Numbered from the stretch's first letter, positions 12,768 to 30,865 are shown. The stretch: 64,000 nucleotides of DNA from Liolophura sinensis (GCF_032854445.1 NC_088302.1:50932046-50996045); one strand, 5' to 3'. The notes: generated by a model not told the origin, from the letters alone. Made by a program: numbers and translations.

Positions 12768-15439
12768 TTTTGCGGTCGATACACTGATCACACAGTCCCA
12801 TTCTTAACTAGTTATAGTTATCATTGTGAAATAACAGTGTTATCATAGTGAACGAAATTCTCACACTTCACCTTTACATCTCTGCAACCTTTCAACCCGG
12901 GTGCAGTCGGAGCCGATGTCTTGATGTTGTGGTTGATGTTGTTTTCCTCTGTCATCTTTTATTGTTTTGGTTCTTCTTTTCTGTAATATATCTTTTTTGC
13001 CATATAGTGTACACCCAATACCGTATTCTGATATTCTTCCTGTTTTTAACTTCAGGACTTTCTTTGCCTCTCGCATGCACTCCTTGAAATTAAAGATTAA
13101 GGTTCAAGGTTGGAGATTTTTAAATTTGGATGTTTTCTTTATTTAATCGGCTTCCACTGAGGATATTGGTTGCTATAGAATTGGCTTTAGTAAGGCCATT
13201 GGTGGCAAACTAATCTTATACTCTCCGACTGCAACCTTATACAGACACGACGTAGATGTCCGGATCGCTTGTCTGTAATTATGGCTTTCTGTCCCAGGCG
13301 ACAGGACACATACAGATACCTTGATTAGAGGCTTGTATAACTCCAAATCTTGTTTGCGTATTTTTAACACGATCTGTCACGAAGATTGTTACCAGTGGCA
13401 TACAGCGGATAAATTTAATACTTCCATGGGTGGGTGAGTAAAAGATACGCAAACGTCCGTATGTACGGATTCTGCATGAAAGGCAGAGGCGAATTTATGG
13501 TTCTCTGTGCCTACGCATACGGTGGTGGAAATCTGGAAAGCAAGAGTCGTGCTTGACATGGATGTCCTTTGGTATAAATTTGTGTATTGCCGTTTCATGT
13601 ACGTACCTTTGTGGTGTAACCGTCACTCTTAGAAACGTATTTGATGCGCTGTAACTTAAGATAGCGTTAAACATGGATCTCTTTTACTTTTCATCGGTAG
13701 AACGACTCAAGAACAATAGCTGCCAAAACCGATTTCTGTTCTTTTGTATAGTGTGCCGGCTCGACAAAGCCATTTGACAGTGACTATATATCAACTTAGT
13801 TCTTTTAGCATGCGGATTACGACATTGGGTGTGCGTGTATATATATTGTAAATGTACACACCATGCATGGGCAACCCCCACAAGCTTCATTCTGACGATT
13901 TCATGTGTAACCCGTGTCACACTCACACTTGAGCTGTGCTAGGAATTCTACGGAAATGGGATAGCAAACAGCATTGCTGAATCGAAAATATGAAAATGTC
14001 CTGACGACATGGTTATATTTGGCTGCCGTTTGGCTAAACGTTTTATATACACGGGAGTAATCAAGTCGGACTGAAACGAAATCATAGCTTTATTTAATTC
14101 TGCTTTTCGGGCCTACAGCCCAGTCTAGTGCCGAGCAAAATTATTGCACGTTGCAGAATTGTGGTTCCACGGAAGATGACGCAGTAATCAGGTTTTATAC
14201 AGGTCAGACTAATGCACATGTTGAAATAGGCGACAGTGCTGGCCAAACAATAAAACATATGTGAGCAATAAAAATATAGGGCAATTATTCAACTGAGCTA
14301 ATTGCCAGAACATAGTGTTAACAATAAAAAAGGTCTAGCAAAAATATTAAAATGGAACAGTAACTTCGATATAGGGCAATTAATACTCCATTGTTTTGGC
14401 CTTTCTTGTGTTTCGACGTTCTTTTTCTATCACAATCAGGTGATTGATTTTTCCTAGGGAGCGTCTGACGAAGAGTCAAATGATGTAGCCGGGATGTGCA
14501 CATGTCACGCCGATCGCTGACAGTGCACAAGGGCGTTCTCCCGCAGAAACGAGGGCAGATCGAGCGCGCGCTGACCTGTTCTCATTTTGCACGCTGTGTA
14601 GTCATATACCGTGCAAGCGATATAAGTAAGCTTGCATCTAGCCTATACATTGAGGTCATCAGTAAGGTTATTTGGGTTAAATGCCTCATAACATAAAAGA
14701 AAAACGACAGAAGTGTCTAATTTAGAATCTTTACCTCATTGTTCAGAAGGCAAGTGTTGACCTCTGGGCTCGCGCGGGGTCAACTATGGTTGGTCCTTTG
14801 TAGGTCAATGTATTCTGGTGCCTCCCGCTACAGCAATAACATGGCACAAGTAGGCTTGTTTGTGCGGCTGTTTTTAACCTGGTCAGAAGCCCAGGGCAAT
14901 GAAACCAACCAAGCAGGCTGTATGTATATTTATATACATACAGTTGCTGCTTTGGTCTGTACCAGCGTTAAACTCAGACTTTTGACATGAATATGTTCTG
15001 TAAATCAACTTTATATAGGCCTATATACATTTTCTTTTAATACCCTAACACCGTTCCGTGTTTATTGACGTACTTAGAGGGATACAAGTGGCTACAGCCC
15101 GGCTCTGCTACACATGATTCGTAGATAGACAACTGGGCCAATAAAGGCGCATATAAATTAACTAGAGCGTTGTTCCTGTTGTCTTTTCTATGAAATGTAT
15201 CCACAGTTGTGTGGCTTTTCATAAATACGAAATAAAAAATACAGTTATAGTGAGCCCTATCTATATGTGCAAGTACGAACACATTTTCAAATGTAGCAGG
15301 GAATATATCAAAATAGTAAATAGGTGTGCAAGACGAGAGATCCGTCCATGCAGTATCCAAACTTGTCTGGGGACTACCAAAGATGTGCTACATTTTATCA
15401 CTGTGAAGGAAATCATGCAGGGTGAGTTTTGTACTTACC
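12768..15439. other. Non-coding stretch
   Basis: Unique AT-rich sequence. Open frames of 65-107 codons overlap on both strands without any recognisable domain or clear splice structure. No gene is supported. Confidence 0.5.
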
Positions 15440-17310
15440 AAGAACGCCATACATGGTGAGACCGGTAACTACTAAGGAACATATACATGGAGAGTCTGGT
15501 AACTTACAAGAAGATCATACATGATGAGTCTGGTAACTACTAAGGACCGCATACATGGTGAATCTGGTAAGTACCAAGGAGGTCATACATGGTGAGCCTG
15601 GTAACTGCCAAGATCATATATGGTGAGTCTGGTAACTACCAAGGAGGTGATATATGATGAATCTGGTTAACAAGTCTACCGAGGACGACAGGTATGGTGA
15701 GTCGGGTAACTACCAAGGACATCATACTGTTGAGTCTGGTAATTACCAAGGACGTCATACATGGTGTATCTGATAACTACCAAGGATGTCATACATGGCG
15801 AGTCTGGTAACTGCCAAGGAGGTGATATGAGGTGAAGCTGGTTAACTAGTCTACCGAGGACGACATTAATGGTGAGTCGGGTAACTATCAAGGACATCAT
15901 ACTGGTGAGTCTGGTAACTACCAAGGACATCATACTGGTGAGTCTGGTAACTACCAAGGACATCATGCATGGTGTCTGATAATAACCAAGGATGTCATAC
16001 ATGGTGAGTCTGGTAACTACCAAGGAGGTGATATATGGTGAATCTGATTAACTAGCCTACCGAGGAAGACATTTATGGTGAGTCTGGTAACTGCCAAGGA
16101 CAGCATAATGGTGAGTCTGGTAACTACCAAGGCTATCATACATGGAGAGTCTGGTAACTACCAAGAAGGTGATATATGGTGAATCTGATTAACTAGTCTA
16201 CCGAGGAAGACATTTATGGTGAGTCGGGTAACTACCAAGGACATCATAATGGTGAGTCTGGTAACTACCAAGGCCATCATACATGGTGAGTCTGGTAACT
16301 ACCAAGGACGTCATACATGGTGAATCTGGTAACTACCAAGGACGTCATACATGTTGAGACTAGTAACTACCAAAGACATCATACATGATGGGTCTGATAA
16401 CTACCAAACATATCATATATGGTGAGTCTGTAAACTACCAATGACGTCATATTTGGTGAGTGTGGTAACTACCAAGGACGTCATACATTGTGAGTCTGGT
16501 AACTACCAATGACGTCATACATGGTGAGTCTGGTAACTACCAAGGACATCATACATGGTGAGTCTCGTAACTACCAAAGATATCATATATTGTGAGTCTG
16601 GTAACTACCAAAGACGTCATACAGAGTGAATCTGGTAACTACCAAGGACATCAAACATGGTGAGTCTGGTAACTACCAAGGACGTCATTTATAGTGAGTC
16701 TGGTGACTTCCAAGGACGTCACACATGGTGAATCTGGTAACTACCAAGGGCGTCATACATGGTGAGTCTGCTAATTACCAAGGGCGGCATACATGTTGAG
16801 ACTAGTAACTACCAAGGACGTCATACATGATGGGTCTGATAACTACCAAACATATCATATATGGTGAATCTGGAAACTACCAAAGACGTCATATTTGGTG
16901 AGTCTGGTAACTACCAAGGACGTCATACATGGTGAGTCTTGTAACTACCAAGGATGTCACACATGGTGAATCTGGTAACTACCATGGACATCATATATGG
17001 TGAGTCTGGTAACCCCCAAGGGCGTCGTACATGGTGAGTCTGGTAACCCCCAAGGGCGTCATACATGGTGAGTCTGGTAACTACCAAGGATAACGTACAT
17101 GGTGAGTCTGGTAGCCCTCAAGGACGTCATATATGCTGAATCTGGTTAACTAGCCTACCGAGGACGACAGGTATGGTGAGTCGGGTAACTACCAAGGACA
17201 TCATACTAATGAGTCTGATAACTACCAAGGACGTCATACATGGTGAGTCTGGTAACTACTAGTGGCATAGTACATGCTGAGTCTGGTAACCCCAAAGGAC
17301 GTCATTCGGC
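15440..17310. repeat. 34-bp tandem array, about 50 copies, with higher-order variants
   Basis: The consensus unit joins CATACATGGTGAGTCTGGTA and ACTACCAAGGACGT (34 bp). About 50 copies fill 1.87 kb. A variant block with TTAACTAGTCTACCGAGGA recurs near 15672, 15853, 16057, 16198 and 17152, which suggests higher-order units of several monomers. Each standard unit holds a GGTGAGT splice-donor-like heptamer, and some copies contain the palindrome TGACGTCA. The open frame seen in antisense (15676-16023) only reflects the repeat. Confidence 0.97.
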
Positions 17311-20200
17311 GATGAAAGTGATAAATATAGTTTTCTCGGAAAATGGACATGCTGGAAGAATATTTATTCCACTGCTTGAACTGTTGATACAGCAGGCCTA
17401 CTATATCATTTAAAAGGAACTCCAGCGACCCAGTTTCAATAACCTAACTGCAGATCTAGATGTAGATGCACAGCCGCTGTAGTCCTGCTTCAGGTCGTAG
17501 CCTCCGGAGGGGTTGTTTGACCCCAGTTAAATGTTTACAAAATTACAGTAGGATTGTTGTACATCTAGGTACATGACCAATCTTGAAACAAATGGAAATA
17601 AATCTAAGTATTATTGATCTATCGCTGATCTAGGTATTCGACTGGTGCTAGATTTTGTGCTTCAATTTTGTAGCACTGGGTTCTGAAATGAGAGCAGTGC
17701 TAACCCAGTCATCGCGGACGTCAGAGAAAGTACCTCGGCTTGAACACGTCGTTTCAATAATTTTACTGTATTTTATGAAAGAAAGCAGAAAAAACATCCC
17801 TTGCACGTGAGAAACACGAAGGCGAAAAATTTTAAAACTTTAGAGAAAAAAATTATTTTAAGCGTTGACCGTTGAGATGCCGCCTTCTCGTTCCCATAAA
17901 CCTTGGGGTTTCCGTAATGATTTTTGCACTGATTCTGACATTTTTTATTTAGAAGCTCCTGACTTAACGCGAAAATGAACGACAAAAATATGTATTTGGG
18001 GAGATGAATGCGTTGTGGGCCGAGACGGTACTGTCTGACATAATTTGTGACACCATCGTTGAATATTACACGGCTTGTAAATCAACTGATTTTACGACTG
18101 TGGTGGTCCGTAAGTGATACAGACCTGCCCACAACACTTTTGAAATGGCCCTTCGGCTACACGTAACTAAATTGTTGTAAACGTTTTCGAAATGATGTCT
18201 TATACGTGTTCTGTGTTATCATATGTCACTTCATGGAGTGCATGGGTAAAAACTACGTCACAGCTTAGGCCGCTCAACCTGACAGCAACGTCTTTGAATG
18301 GATAAAATTCTCAAGATGGCTGCATCGACTCACACCAGCCATTTGTGCAGTATTGTCATTTTGTTCTACATATGATTGGGTGAAATCTCATCAAAACAAT
18401 CAAGTGTGATACTTTTCAGAAAGCTTGAGTATCCCGCTTTCGATTGAAATGAGTTTTTGCCAGGTGCTGTCTTGTTCTTTAAAGGTTAACGTAGGGACAT
18501 TCTATAGTTAACCAATAATCTACACTGAAATGGTATCCCTAACACATCACCAAAAGAATAGAAAGCTATGTCCTAAGTAGTGAGGAATTTGATCACATGT
18601 GATAGCGCCTTTGTTTACGCTCTACCAAGATAATGGCTTGGATTCTTCGATCCTATAGCCTCACCAGCGCTATTCGGCTTAGTAATTTCTACAATTGCTT
18701 GTCTAGGTTATTGATGGTGGTTCGAAGGGAAAGCTTTACATAGTGGACATATAGAGCATTGTACGATACAGTAACACAGCACAAAGGTTCAAGAGACTGG
18801 TCACAGCTTTCGTGGTATGCCATAAACAGCGTGCATGGAAAGCGATCTTAAAACCAAAGCAATCCGTCAAACGACCTCTCCCTCCCTTTTTTCGGGGCAT
18901 CCCGCCTCTTCTGCCTCCTCTATTTCTCTGCCCCACCCCACACGTTTGCCTTATGTCACTCATCAGATCACCTGGATGAAAAGGATTGCGTTTTTGTGTG
19001 AAAAAATCCATGTGTGCATATTGCGATATCGCTAATGGCAAACGTCATTGTATATTTAACGGCTGGTACACGATCGTAAATGTCACTGAGGTTTATCTTC
19101 TGATGACACGCCCTTGTCATTCCATATCCACAATTATCATTGATATCAAATAGAGAGAATAATGTGGTGTAATCTACAAGGAGAGTAATTGTAGACATAT
19201 ACCTATAATATTCGTTATACATTATTACACACATTATCATATGCACTGTATGTGACCATGACTTTTCTATTGTGACTACAATATTGCCAGTGGGCCTACA
19301 TGGTACACGGTATAGCTGCAATATTGCCGAGGTGACGTTAAGTCGTAACCGTCGAGTCCAAGTAACCGCCTGAGCTCAGCGTCTATACCAAACACACACA
19401 GATACCTATCGTCATTTGAATAAAGCTGCGGGATTTCTGATTAATTTACCGATAGTTCCATGTGTGTTGCCTGACCTTGCGCACGCGTCACTCTCAGTGA
19501 ATGCCAGGCATCTATCACCAGCCTTCCGCGTGCACATCTCTTCAAGAGTCACCGTTGTTGGTGGATGCAACAGACATCGAGAAACTGCCTTCGTCCAAGT
19601 ATATGAAATGTTATCTTTTGACTGAATCTGTGTTAATGTGTCTGGATATAATGAAAGTACTGATGTAAGTATAGCAGCCTTTCTGAATGAAAATAAAGGT
19701 CTTCTCCGGTGTTTTGTCATTGTAGAGTGTTAAATGAACGCCGTCACAGTTTTAACGTCCTCCACGACATACAAGGTTTTGGGTTACGGTTGTTGAAGTA
19801 GTTTTTCGTGAAATGTTTTCAGTCTTTTACCGCAGTATTTAATCATACATTTCAATATTGTTTTCATTGAGGATGTTGACTTGATTGATTAGTGTGGACT
19901 CTTATATATCCCAAGAAGACATTTTAGTAAGACATTATTGGCATCTCTCTCTTGTTTAGGCCATTGAGTCTGTTGGCGGTATGAAATCATTAAGTTTTAG
20001 TTTTTATGTGATTGATTGTTTGTTTGTCTATCTTTACTGTTGTCATATATTTATTGTTCAGTCTTGAAAATGGTTTAAATAAAACCGAAATATTGAACCA
20101 TGCATCGTGTTGTATCTTTTGTTGGAGTTACTACAAGACTCTACTTTGTGAAGCTTAACAGTGGAAATGGAAACATCTCATGTATTTAGTGTTTTTCTTT
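17311..20200. other. Non-coding stretch upstream of the GPCR
   Basis: Unique sequence with short open frames on both strands. None shows a domain. Part of it is probably an intron or 5' flank of the GPCR, because a good 3' splice site ends at 20213. Exons upstream of that site were not identified. Confidence 0.45.
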
Positions 20201-20213
20201 TCTATCTTGACAG
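20198..20213 (+). promoter_or_regulatory. Probable 3' splice site before the GPCR coding exon
   Basis: TTTTCTATCTTGACAG is a pyrimidine-rich tract ending in CAG. In the GPCR frame a TAG at 20246-20248 lies between this site and the first in-frame ATG. If used, the site joins a 5' UTR intron and the receptor starts inside this exon. Confidence 0.5.
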
Positions 20214-20220
20214 AATTCCT

Positions 20221-20511
20221 ATGGCCGAAGCCCTGGCAGTGCTTGTAGTTGGCGGTCGGACATCCTCACACACTTCTGATGACTCCGAAGTACAAGATGG
20301 GACTGACGGACGAGATCTCCAAGAATGCACTGTTTGTGTGCGTCTTGATGGGTCTGTTTGCTGTCATCGGTTTGGCCGACAACATCATGTTGTTCCGGGC
20401 CCTGGTCAAATACAAGAAGACCCGGATCGGGCTGTTTGCGTTGGCGGCTGGACTTGCCATCGCCGATGTCCTTTACCTGGCACTGGGCATTCCAGTTGGA
20501 ATATTGTATGA
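20221..20511 (+). other. Possible overlapping upstream ORF on the GPCR mRNA
   Basis: If the exon starts at 20214, the first AUG is at 20221. It opens a 96-codon frame out of phase with the receptor that ends at 20511, beyond the receptor start at 20279. The product shows no domain. It could reduce receptor translation, or be bypassed by leaky scanning. Confidence 0.35.
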
Positions 20512-21304
20512 AACGAACAATGTGGAATTACTGCTGAACTCAGAACCTTTCTGCAAAGTGGAGGCTTACCTGTCTCATACGTTTACATACATAGCCGCCT
20601 ACCACCTGGTAGCGTTTGCTGTGTTAAGGGCTATTGTGTTAACAAGTCGATCTCGCCGCGGTCCAACCTTTGTCCAGGGAGTTCTCTGCAGCTTATGTCT
20701 TTGGATTTTAGCTCTGCTGGCCAATGTCCCAATGTTGACCCTTGACGATGAAACTCACGAACTTCTCTGCTTGTTGAAATTTGACTATAGCCTTGAACAG
20801 TTTTTGCTCATCTCTTTAGGATTTTCCTTCGTTTTGCCAGTAGTTCTCATATCTCTGATATATTTTGCCACGTATTTGGTGTGCCGTAGGTTTTGTGAAG
20901 ACAGTTACAGCCCTCGCCAGAGACAGTTTTCCAAGTTGGTCTCCATCGTTATAAGTGTGTTCATAGCTCTCTGGCTACCAGTGAACATCCTGCACCTTGT
21001 CATTTTGTACAAGGATCAAGCCATCGCCGACATGCCGATGGACCCAGCGCTTCAGGCCCAGCGCATACAAAAGTATTACGAGATGGACGTATTGTACACT
21101 GTACGAGACTATTTCATCGCCATTGCTCATCTGGACAAGTTCATAAGACCGATTATTTACGCGAAAATGTCAAGGGATTTTGGCAAAAGCTTCGACGAAG
21201 TAGTCAACTGTAATTCATGTTTTAAAGACGACGAGAGGCGGGGTAATTCTTCGTCCACGGCGCCTCTAGCGGGGACTGACCCATGTCCCGAGGAAGTCCT
21301 GTAA
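20279..21304 (+). CDS. Rhodopsin-class G-protein-coupled receptor, single coding exon
   Basis: A 341-residue seven-helix receptor with a short extracellular N terminus. Helices lie at about 16-38, 49-74, 95-121, 131-152, 174-201, 217-243 and 275-295. Class A marks that are kept: N35 in TM1, LAIAD (D63) in TM2, C92 and C164 for the TM3-ECL2 disulfide, W142 in TM4, P187 and Y195 in TM5, and WLP (232-234) in TM6. Three motifs are altered: TM1 reads GLADN, the DRY site reads L116-R117-A118, and NPxxY reads R290-P-I-I-Y294. The tail has clustered cysteines (CNSC) that could be palmitoylated and ends EEVL, resembling a class III PDZ ligand. The start is the first in-frame ATG after a stop at 20246. 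The ligand cannot be inferred; a peptide receptor is a guess from general appearance. The frame is uninterrupted and no homologous neighbour is present. Confidence 0.9.
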   Translation: MTPKYKMGLTDEISKNALFVCVLMGLFAVIGLADNIMLFRALVKYKKTRIGLFALAAGLAIADVLYLALGIPVGILYETNNVELLLNSEPFCKVEAYLSHTFTYIAAYHLVAFAVLRAIVLTSRSRRGPTFVQGVLCSLCLWILALLANVPMLTLDDETHELLCLLKFDYSLEQFLLISLGFSFVLPVVLISLIYFATYLVCRRFCEDSYSPRQRQFSKLVSIVISVFIALWLPVNILHLVILYKDQAIADMPMDPALQAQRIQKYYEMDVLYTVRDYFIAIAHLDKFIRPIIYAKMSRDFGKSFDEVVNCNSCFKDDERRGNSSSTAPLAGTDPCPEEVL

Positions 21305-26400
<5,096 letters not shown>

Positions 26401-27290
26401 GTCGGTTGATGTAGAAACCAGAAATCTGATCGACTCAGGACTAGTTTAAATTGGCAGTAAATCTGATCGACTCAGAATTAGTTCAAATTGGAAGTATCTC
26501 CATGTGAACTTAATACCAAATTTAGAATTCTTGTCTGAAATTGTATCATTTTTACCACTCGTTGAAACTATTTTTTGTTTAGACCGTTGCCAGAGGAAAT
26601 AGAAATTTACTCAAAACAATCCCAGATTATATAAGAACTTAGTTCACCCATATCACGTGTCGAACAGAATGACTACAGTTGTGTTCATTTTCCACTTGTA
26701 GTCACTTGCCATGGAGACCTGAAATATGAATTGGAGCATAGTTCATCCCAATATGAACATATACCAAAAGCTCTGTCCGAAGCGCTTTGAATTTTATTTT
26801 TATTAAGTCGTTGAAACTTGCCTATTTTCGTATGGTTTCGAGTCGAAACCCAAAATTTGATCGAAACAACGCCAGTAAAAATATAAATCTAGTTCACCGT
26901 AATATAAACTTCCATAATTTAAGGGTCAAGTCTGACACTCGTATTCCAGAGTTGATAATGGCAAGCGCATTTCCAAAACAACTTAAAACAACAACATATT
27001 TAAGAAGTAATGTATTAATGCCAAATAAAGCTGGAAAGAGAAAGCCGTCACAACACAGATAAAATCATTTACAATCTGTTGCAGTTGAAACCATAAATTT
27101 GATCGAAACAGCTCCAGTTAAAATATGAACCTGGTTCACGGCATAAAACGGATGCATGAAATGAATATCTTTTATAGTTCTTTGAATTCTATCGTGTTGA
27201 AGTCATCGGAACTTCTTGCCATGGAGACTAGATATTTGATCAAAACAGCCTTAGTTTATATAGCAACATAGTTCACTTCATTATGAACCT
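26401..27290. repeat. Degenerate interspersed/tandem repeat cluster
   Basis: A motif of the form GAAACC-AAATTTGATCGAAACA, then CCAGTT-AAATAT, then a conserved TAGTTCAC recurs near 26413, 26597, 26705, 26846, 27090 and 27226. Spacings run from about 108 to 244 bp. Within the first copy, AATCTGATCGACTCAG is itself duplicated about 34 bp apart (26426 and 26460). The copies have diverged strongly, so this is an old array. Confidence 0.7.
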
Positions 27291-27789
27291 ATATCTAACT
27301 GGGAGGAGGGGAGAATATGGCTTGGTATAATGTTATTTCATGGTCACAGGTGGAATACAATATAATTACATCAGGAAGTTCTTAATATGACTGGGGAATT
27401 TAATACTGTCCTTCGAGAGAAGAAGTCTATGGTATCACTAGTATCACACCGGTCTTTCCTTCACTCTTTCTAATGCGTTGCAGTGATCTTGTTATTTTTG
27501 TTCTATGGCAGATTGAACTTCAACCATGTCCTTCGGACACTGCCTAGGCCCACCTCTGATATTTTGTATGTCATGGTGCTCTATTATGACTGAGAGTACA
27601 AAAAAAGTCAGCGTCCCAATCCGCCAAGCCCCATTACCTGCCCACGGGGCACATGGTATTCCATGTATCAGAGTTTCCCAGCTCACATTGTCCATGTGAC
27701 CTTGATGAGAACAAGAGGTCGACATCTCTCTGCTGACTGTTCACGGAGTTGAAAACGTGCTGGTTGAAAATCGATTGTCTTCACAAATC
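27291..27789. other. Non-coding stretch
   Basis: A 77-codon minus-strand open frame (27492-27725) lacks any domain. Nothing else is recognised. Confidence 0.45.
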
Positions 27790-27938
27790 ACACGTGCGAA
27801 AGTGCGTCTGTAACTTGTCAGTTGTAGGTAGTTTACACCAGCACTATGGACTCACCCAGCCATGAATCTGGCCGTCTTCGTATAAGTGTGTAGATCTTAA
27901 GTATGGCGTAAAACAACAATCAAATTAAATTAATAAAT
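27790..27938 (+). mobile_element. Diverged SINE family A fragment
   Basis: It carries AACTTGTCAGTTGTAGGTAG, then CTGGCCGTCTTCGTATAAGTG and GTATGGCGTAAAACAACAATC, ending in an AATTAATAAAT tail. The order matches the central part and tail of the other copies, with more mutations. Confidence 0.75.
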
Positions 27939-30865
27939 CACAGTATCGGTAGACATGAAATCCGATCAACTGATATTATTCTAGTAACGGACAAGATAAA
28001 TGTAACATACCGCAACCTAATCACATCCACTGTTCTGACAAAAGCGCGCGTGTTCGCCAATGTCAGATCTCACTGGTCCTATACGACAGTTTACCGCTGT
28101 AACAATAAGTGAGCGACAATAAGTGAAGTTGTCACGTGATTACATTTAAGGCAAAAACACTAATAAAGACATGCGGTTCTTGTCAGTCAGTTCTTTTTGT
28201 GGTTTTTATTTTTCTGGTGGTTGGGTATTGGAATGACTTATTTTTGTCGACAGGAACAAGGCATAAAAATGAACAAGTGTCGAAAATCAAACAAAATTAC
28301 ACCCCAAAAGTTTAATCGATCTGATTATCAATAAACCAGGCAGTCGGTTTCCTAATAATCAGTAAAAGTTTGTTTTATTCAAGACAGTACATTTTCTGCT
28401 GTTCTATATTGTTATTAGAGACTTGGTCTATACACAAGAAATTCGATTTTTCACATCCACTTCTAGCTGGTTCATTTACGACTTCAAGTCAGGAACGTTC
28501 CTATCAAGGTGGTTTGAACCGGATTTTGCCCAGTTTCCTTCCAGTTTAAACCTATTTACCGTCATACATGCATGTTAGTAAAATGTTCAGGAGAAGATAC
28601 AGCCTAAAACATGAATTAAATGAACAAGCGTAAATTCGCAAAGGCTGTTTTCATGTTGTCTCGCACCCAGGCTCTTCGTTAAGTGACTAACCTATGCATG
28701 TTGACAGTCACAAGGTGATATATAGAGCCAACTCTCAATGACTACTCATAAACACATCCATATACATACGGTAAAAGAGAGGGTGACGGGTAGTGCTTTA
28801 CGTAAAAGATGTTATTTGAAAGATTCTTCCGCAAGGTATTATTCAAATACACTTTCTAATTAAAGTTTAAAATGTCTATCCTTCTTATATGAAGGGTATT
28901 TAAAATCAAAATTTGTTTGCATAGTTGGTCAAAGTTTAGGAGAATTCCACAAAATCGACGATTGACTAAACAGCCTATACTTAAAATTATTCCATAAAAA
29001 TGTCACAATTATAAATTGGATATTCCAAATTGCAAATGTCATCACACAACTGACCTGAACGTGTTACAGTCCAAACCTGAAATCTCTGAAGCTTCAGCAT
29101 GTGTGATGAAAAAGGCTCTATGCACAGTATCTAAAGCAATGGACCATAATGCGGTGTTGGCCACCAGCTGTGAGACATACGAAGGGTCTGATGCAGTAAA
29201 CCAACAAAATGAGAGGTTTTCATCGGTGATGAATGTCGAATCTGGTCAAGTGCTACAAATTCAAAATTCATCCGAATCAATTACTATGCATATACCAATA
29301 CTTCTAACAAAAGCCCGCATATCAAGCCATACTTACTTATGTGTCAGAGGGGCATGACAACACTTAGTTCTGAGACGGGCTTTGTTCTACCCATCTTACC
29401 TTCAGAAACAGAATAAAATGGAATTTAAGCTTAGAGCATTGTTAGTTAATCCCATAGCAAGGCACCTCGTGGCTTTTCCATAAAACACAGCACGTTTTAC
29501 GTCGTTTCAGAAATATGTACCCATTGTTCTCATAAGGATAATATGAGGATATCGAACTGGCAACGAAAACACGAAACGTATTATATCACAGCCATTATGA
29601 TATGCATTACACTATACAGCCACCCTAATGTATCATGTATAGTCGTCAGAGGTGATCAATGCATGTTCGTTATTACAGGATTCTTTCCCAGCCTTATATG
29701 CCCGGGGACCCACGATTCACACTGTGACAGTAAGCGTTCGACGACCTAGAAGGGCCAATCGTGCAGTCTGACGTTTGTGGACGAACACTTGTCTTCGTTC
29801 AGATATAATGTGCATATATACATACATCCCACGACAGCAAGTTCGTCAACAACTTGCCAAAGGTCAATGGTTTATAACGGGCTCTCCAGTATCGTTAACA
29901 CATAAAACTGGCCACCAGCGTTTAACTGACAAATCAGTGGATATGGTGGTGTTGCTTTTCAATTAGACCGCCCGATCAACATCATACTGTCAATACTGTG
30001 AGCAAGAGATAGCTCTCAATATCATAATGTTGAACTTGATAATCTTTTTCCAAACACGAAGTCAAATTAAGTAACCATCCATCGTATGGATGTATAACGG
30101 TTGTGGTGTCACCGATTAAAAGGCTATTTTAGTAGATAGTAGTGAGTGATTTCACATAGTTGTAAATAACACGTGAACATGTCAAATGCTAGAAACCTGC
30201 TAAAGGCACATCATTGGCATGCCATTGGAAACTTCTTTCCTGGTTTTTGTAGCAGCAACTGTAATTACATACAAACACATACAACCTTACCACAGTTGCA
30301 ACCTTCGTTTAGTGATTGATTGGTTGCTTTTACTCATGCCATCACTATCAGGTTCAGGTACATGAAACCAGAGGAAACAAACTTTCTTTGTCATGTAACT
30401 GTTACAGACTTAAACAGGAGAGGGGTTCGAACACCTAATTTCATCAGTCAAGTCAACGACGCCCTAAATGATGAGGAGGCCGCGGCACCATAATGTGGAC
30501 TGGACATCACGCTATTGAACCTATGACCCCACTGCTCAAAAGCCTGTGAACTCACTGACTGTTAACTCTGTGAACTTGGATATTCTCATATAGAACAGAA
30601 TACAAAGAATGAATGGCAACTATTCAGATTTAATCAAAAGGAAAACAAAGAAAGTTCATTTAATGAGTACTACCAGCTAATCAAGTATCGTAACTTCAAG
30701 CCAAGGACTTCATGCGCCAATTATCATTAAACCTGGATAATGAGGCTAATATTCAAATAAGGAGTCAAATCAGAAAGTATTAATAGTTCGCACAACTGCA
30801 AGACGAGGCAGCAAACTGAAAATGTGTAAGGAGCTATCTTTCTCCCAAATCATCTTTGATGGTCA
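27939..30865. other. Non-coding stretch, 3' flank of the zinc-finger gene
   Basis: A short SINE-like patch lies near 29838-29900 (GTTCGTCAACAACTTGCCAA). An open frame at 29016-29357 has no recognisable domain. For the zinc-finger gene on the minus strand, ATTAAA poly(A)-signal variants occur at the complements of 30659-30664 and 30629-30634. No further gene is supported. Confidence 0.45.

Noticed and set aside
15440-17310. CRISPR-like look of a regular short repeat array
   Set aside because: Units abut without unique spacers, and the genome is clearly eukaryotic.
20249-20278. Ten extra N-terminal residues for the GPCR
   Set aside because: They would require a non-ATG start (TTG). The first in-frame ATG is 20279.
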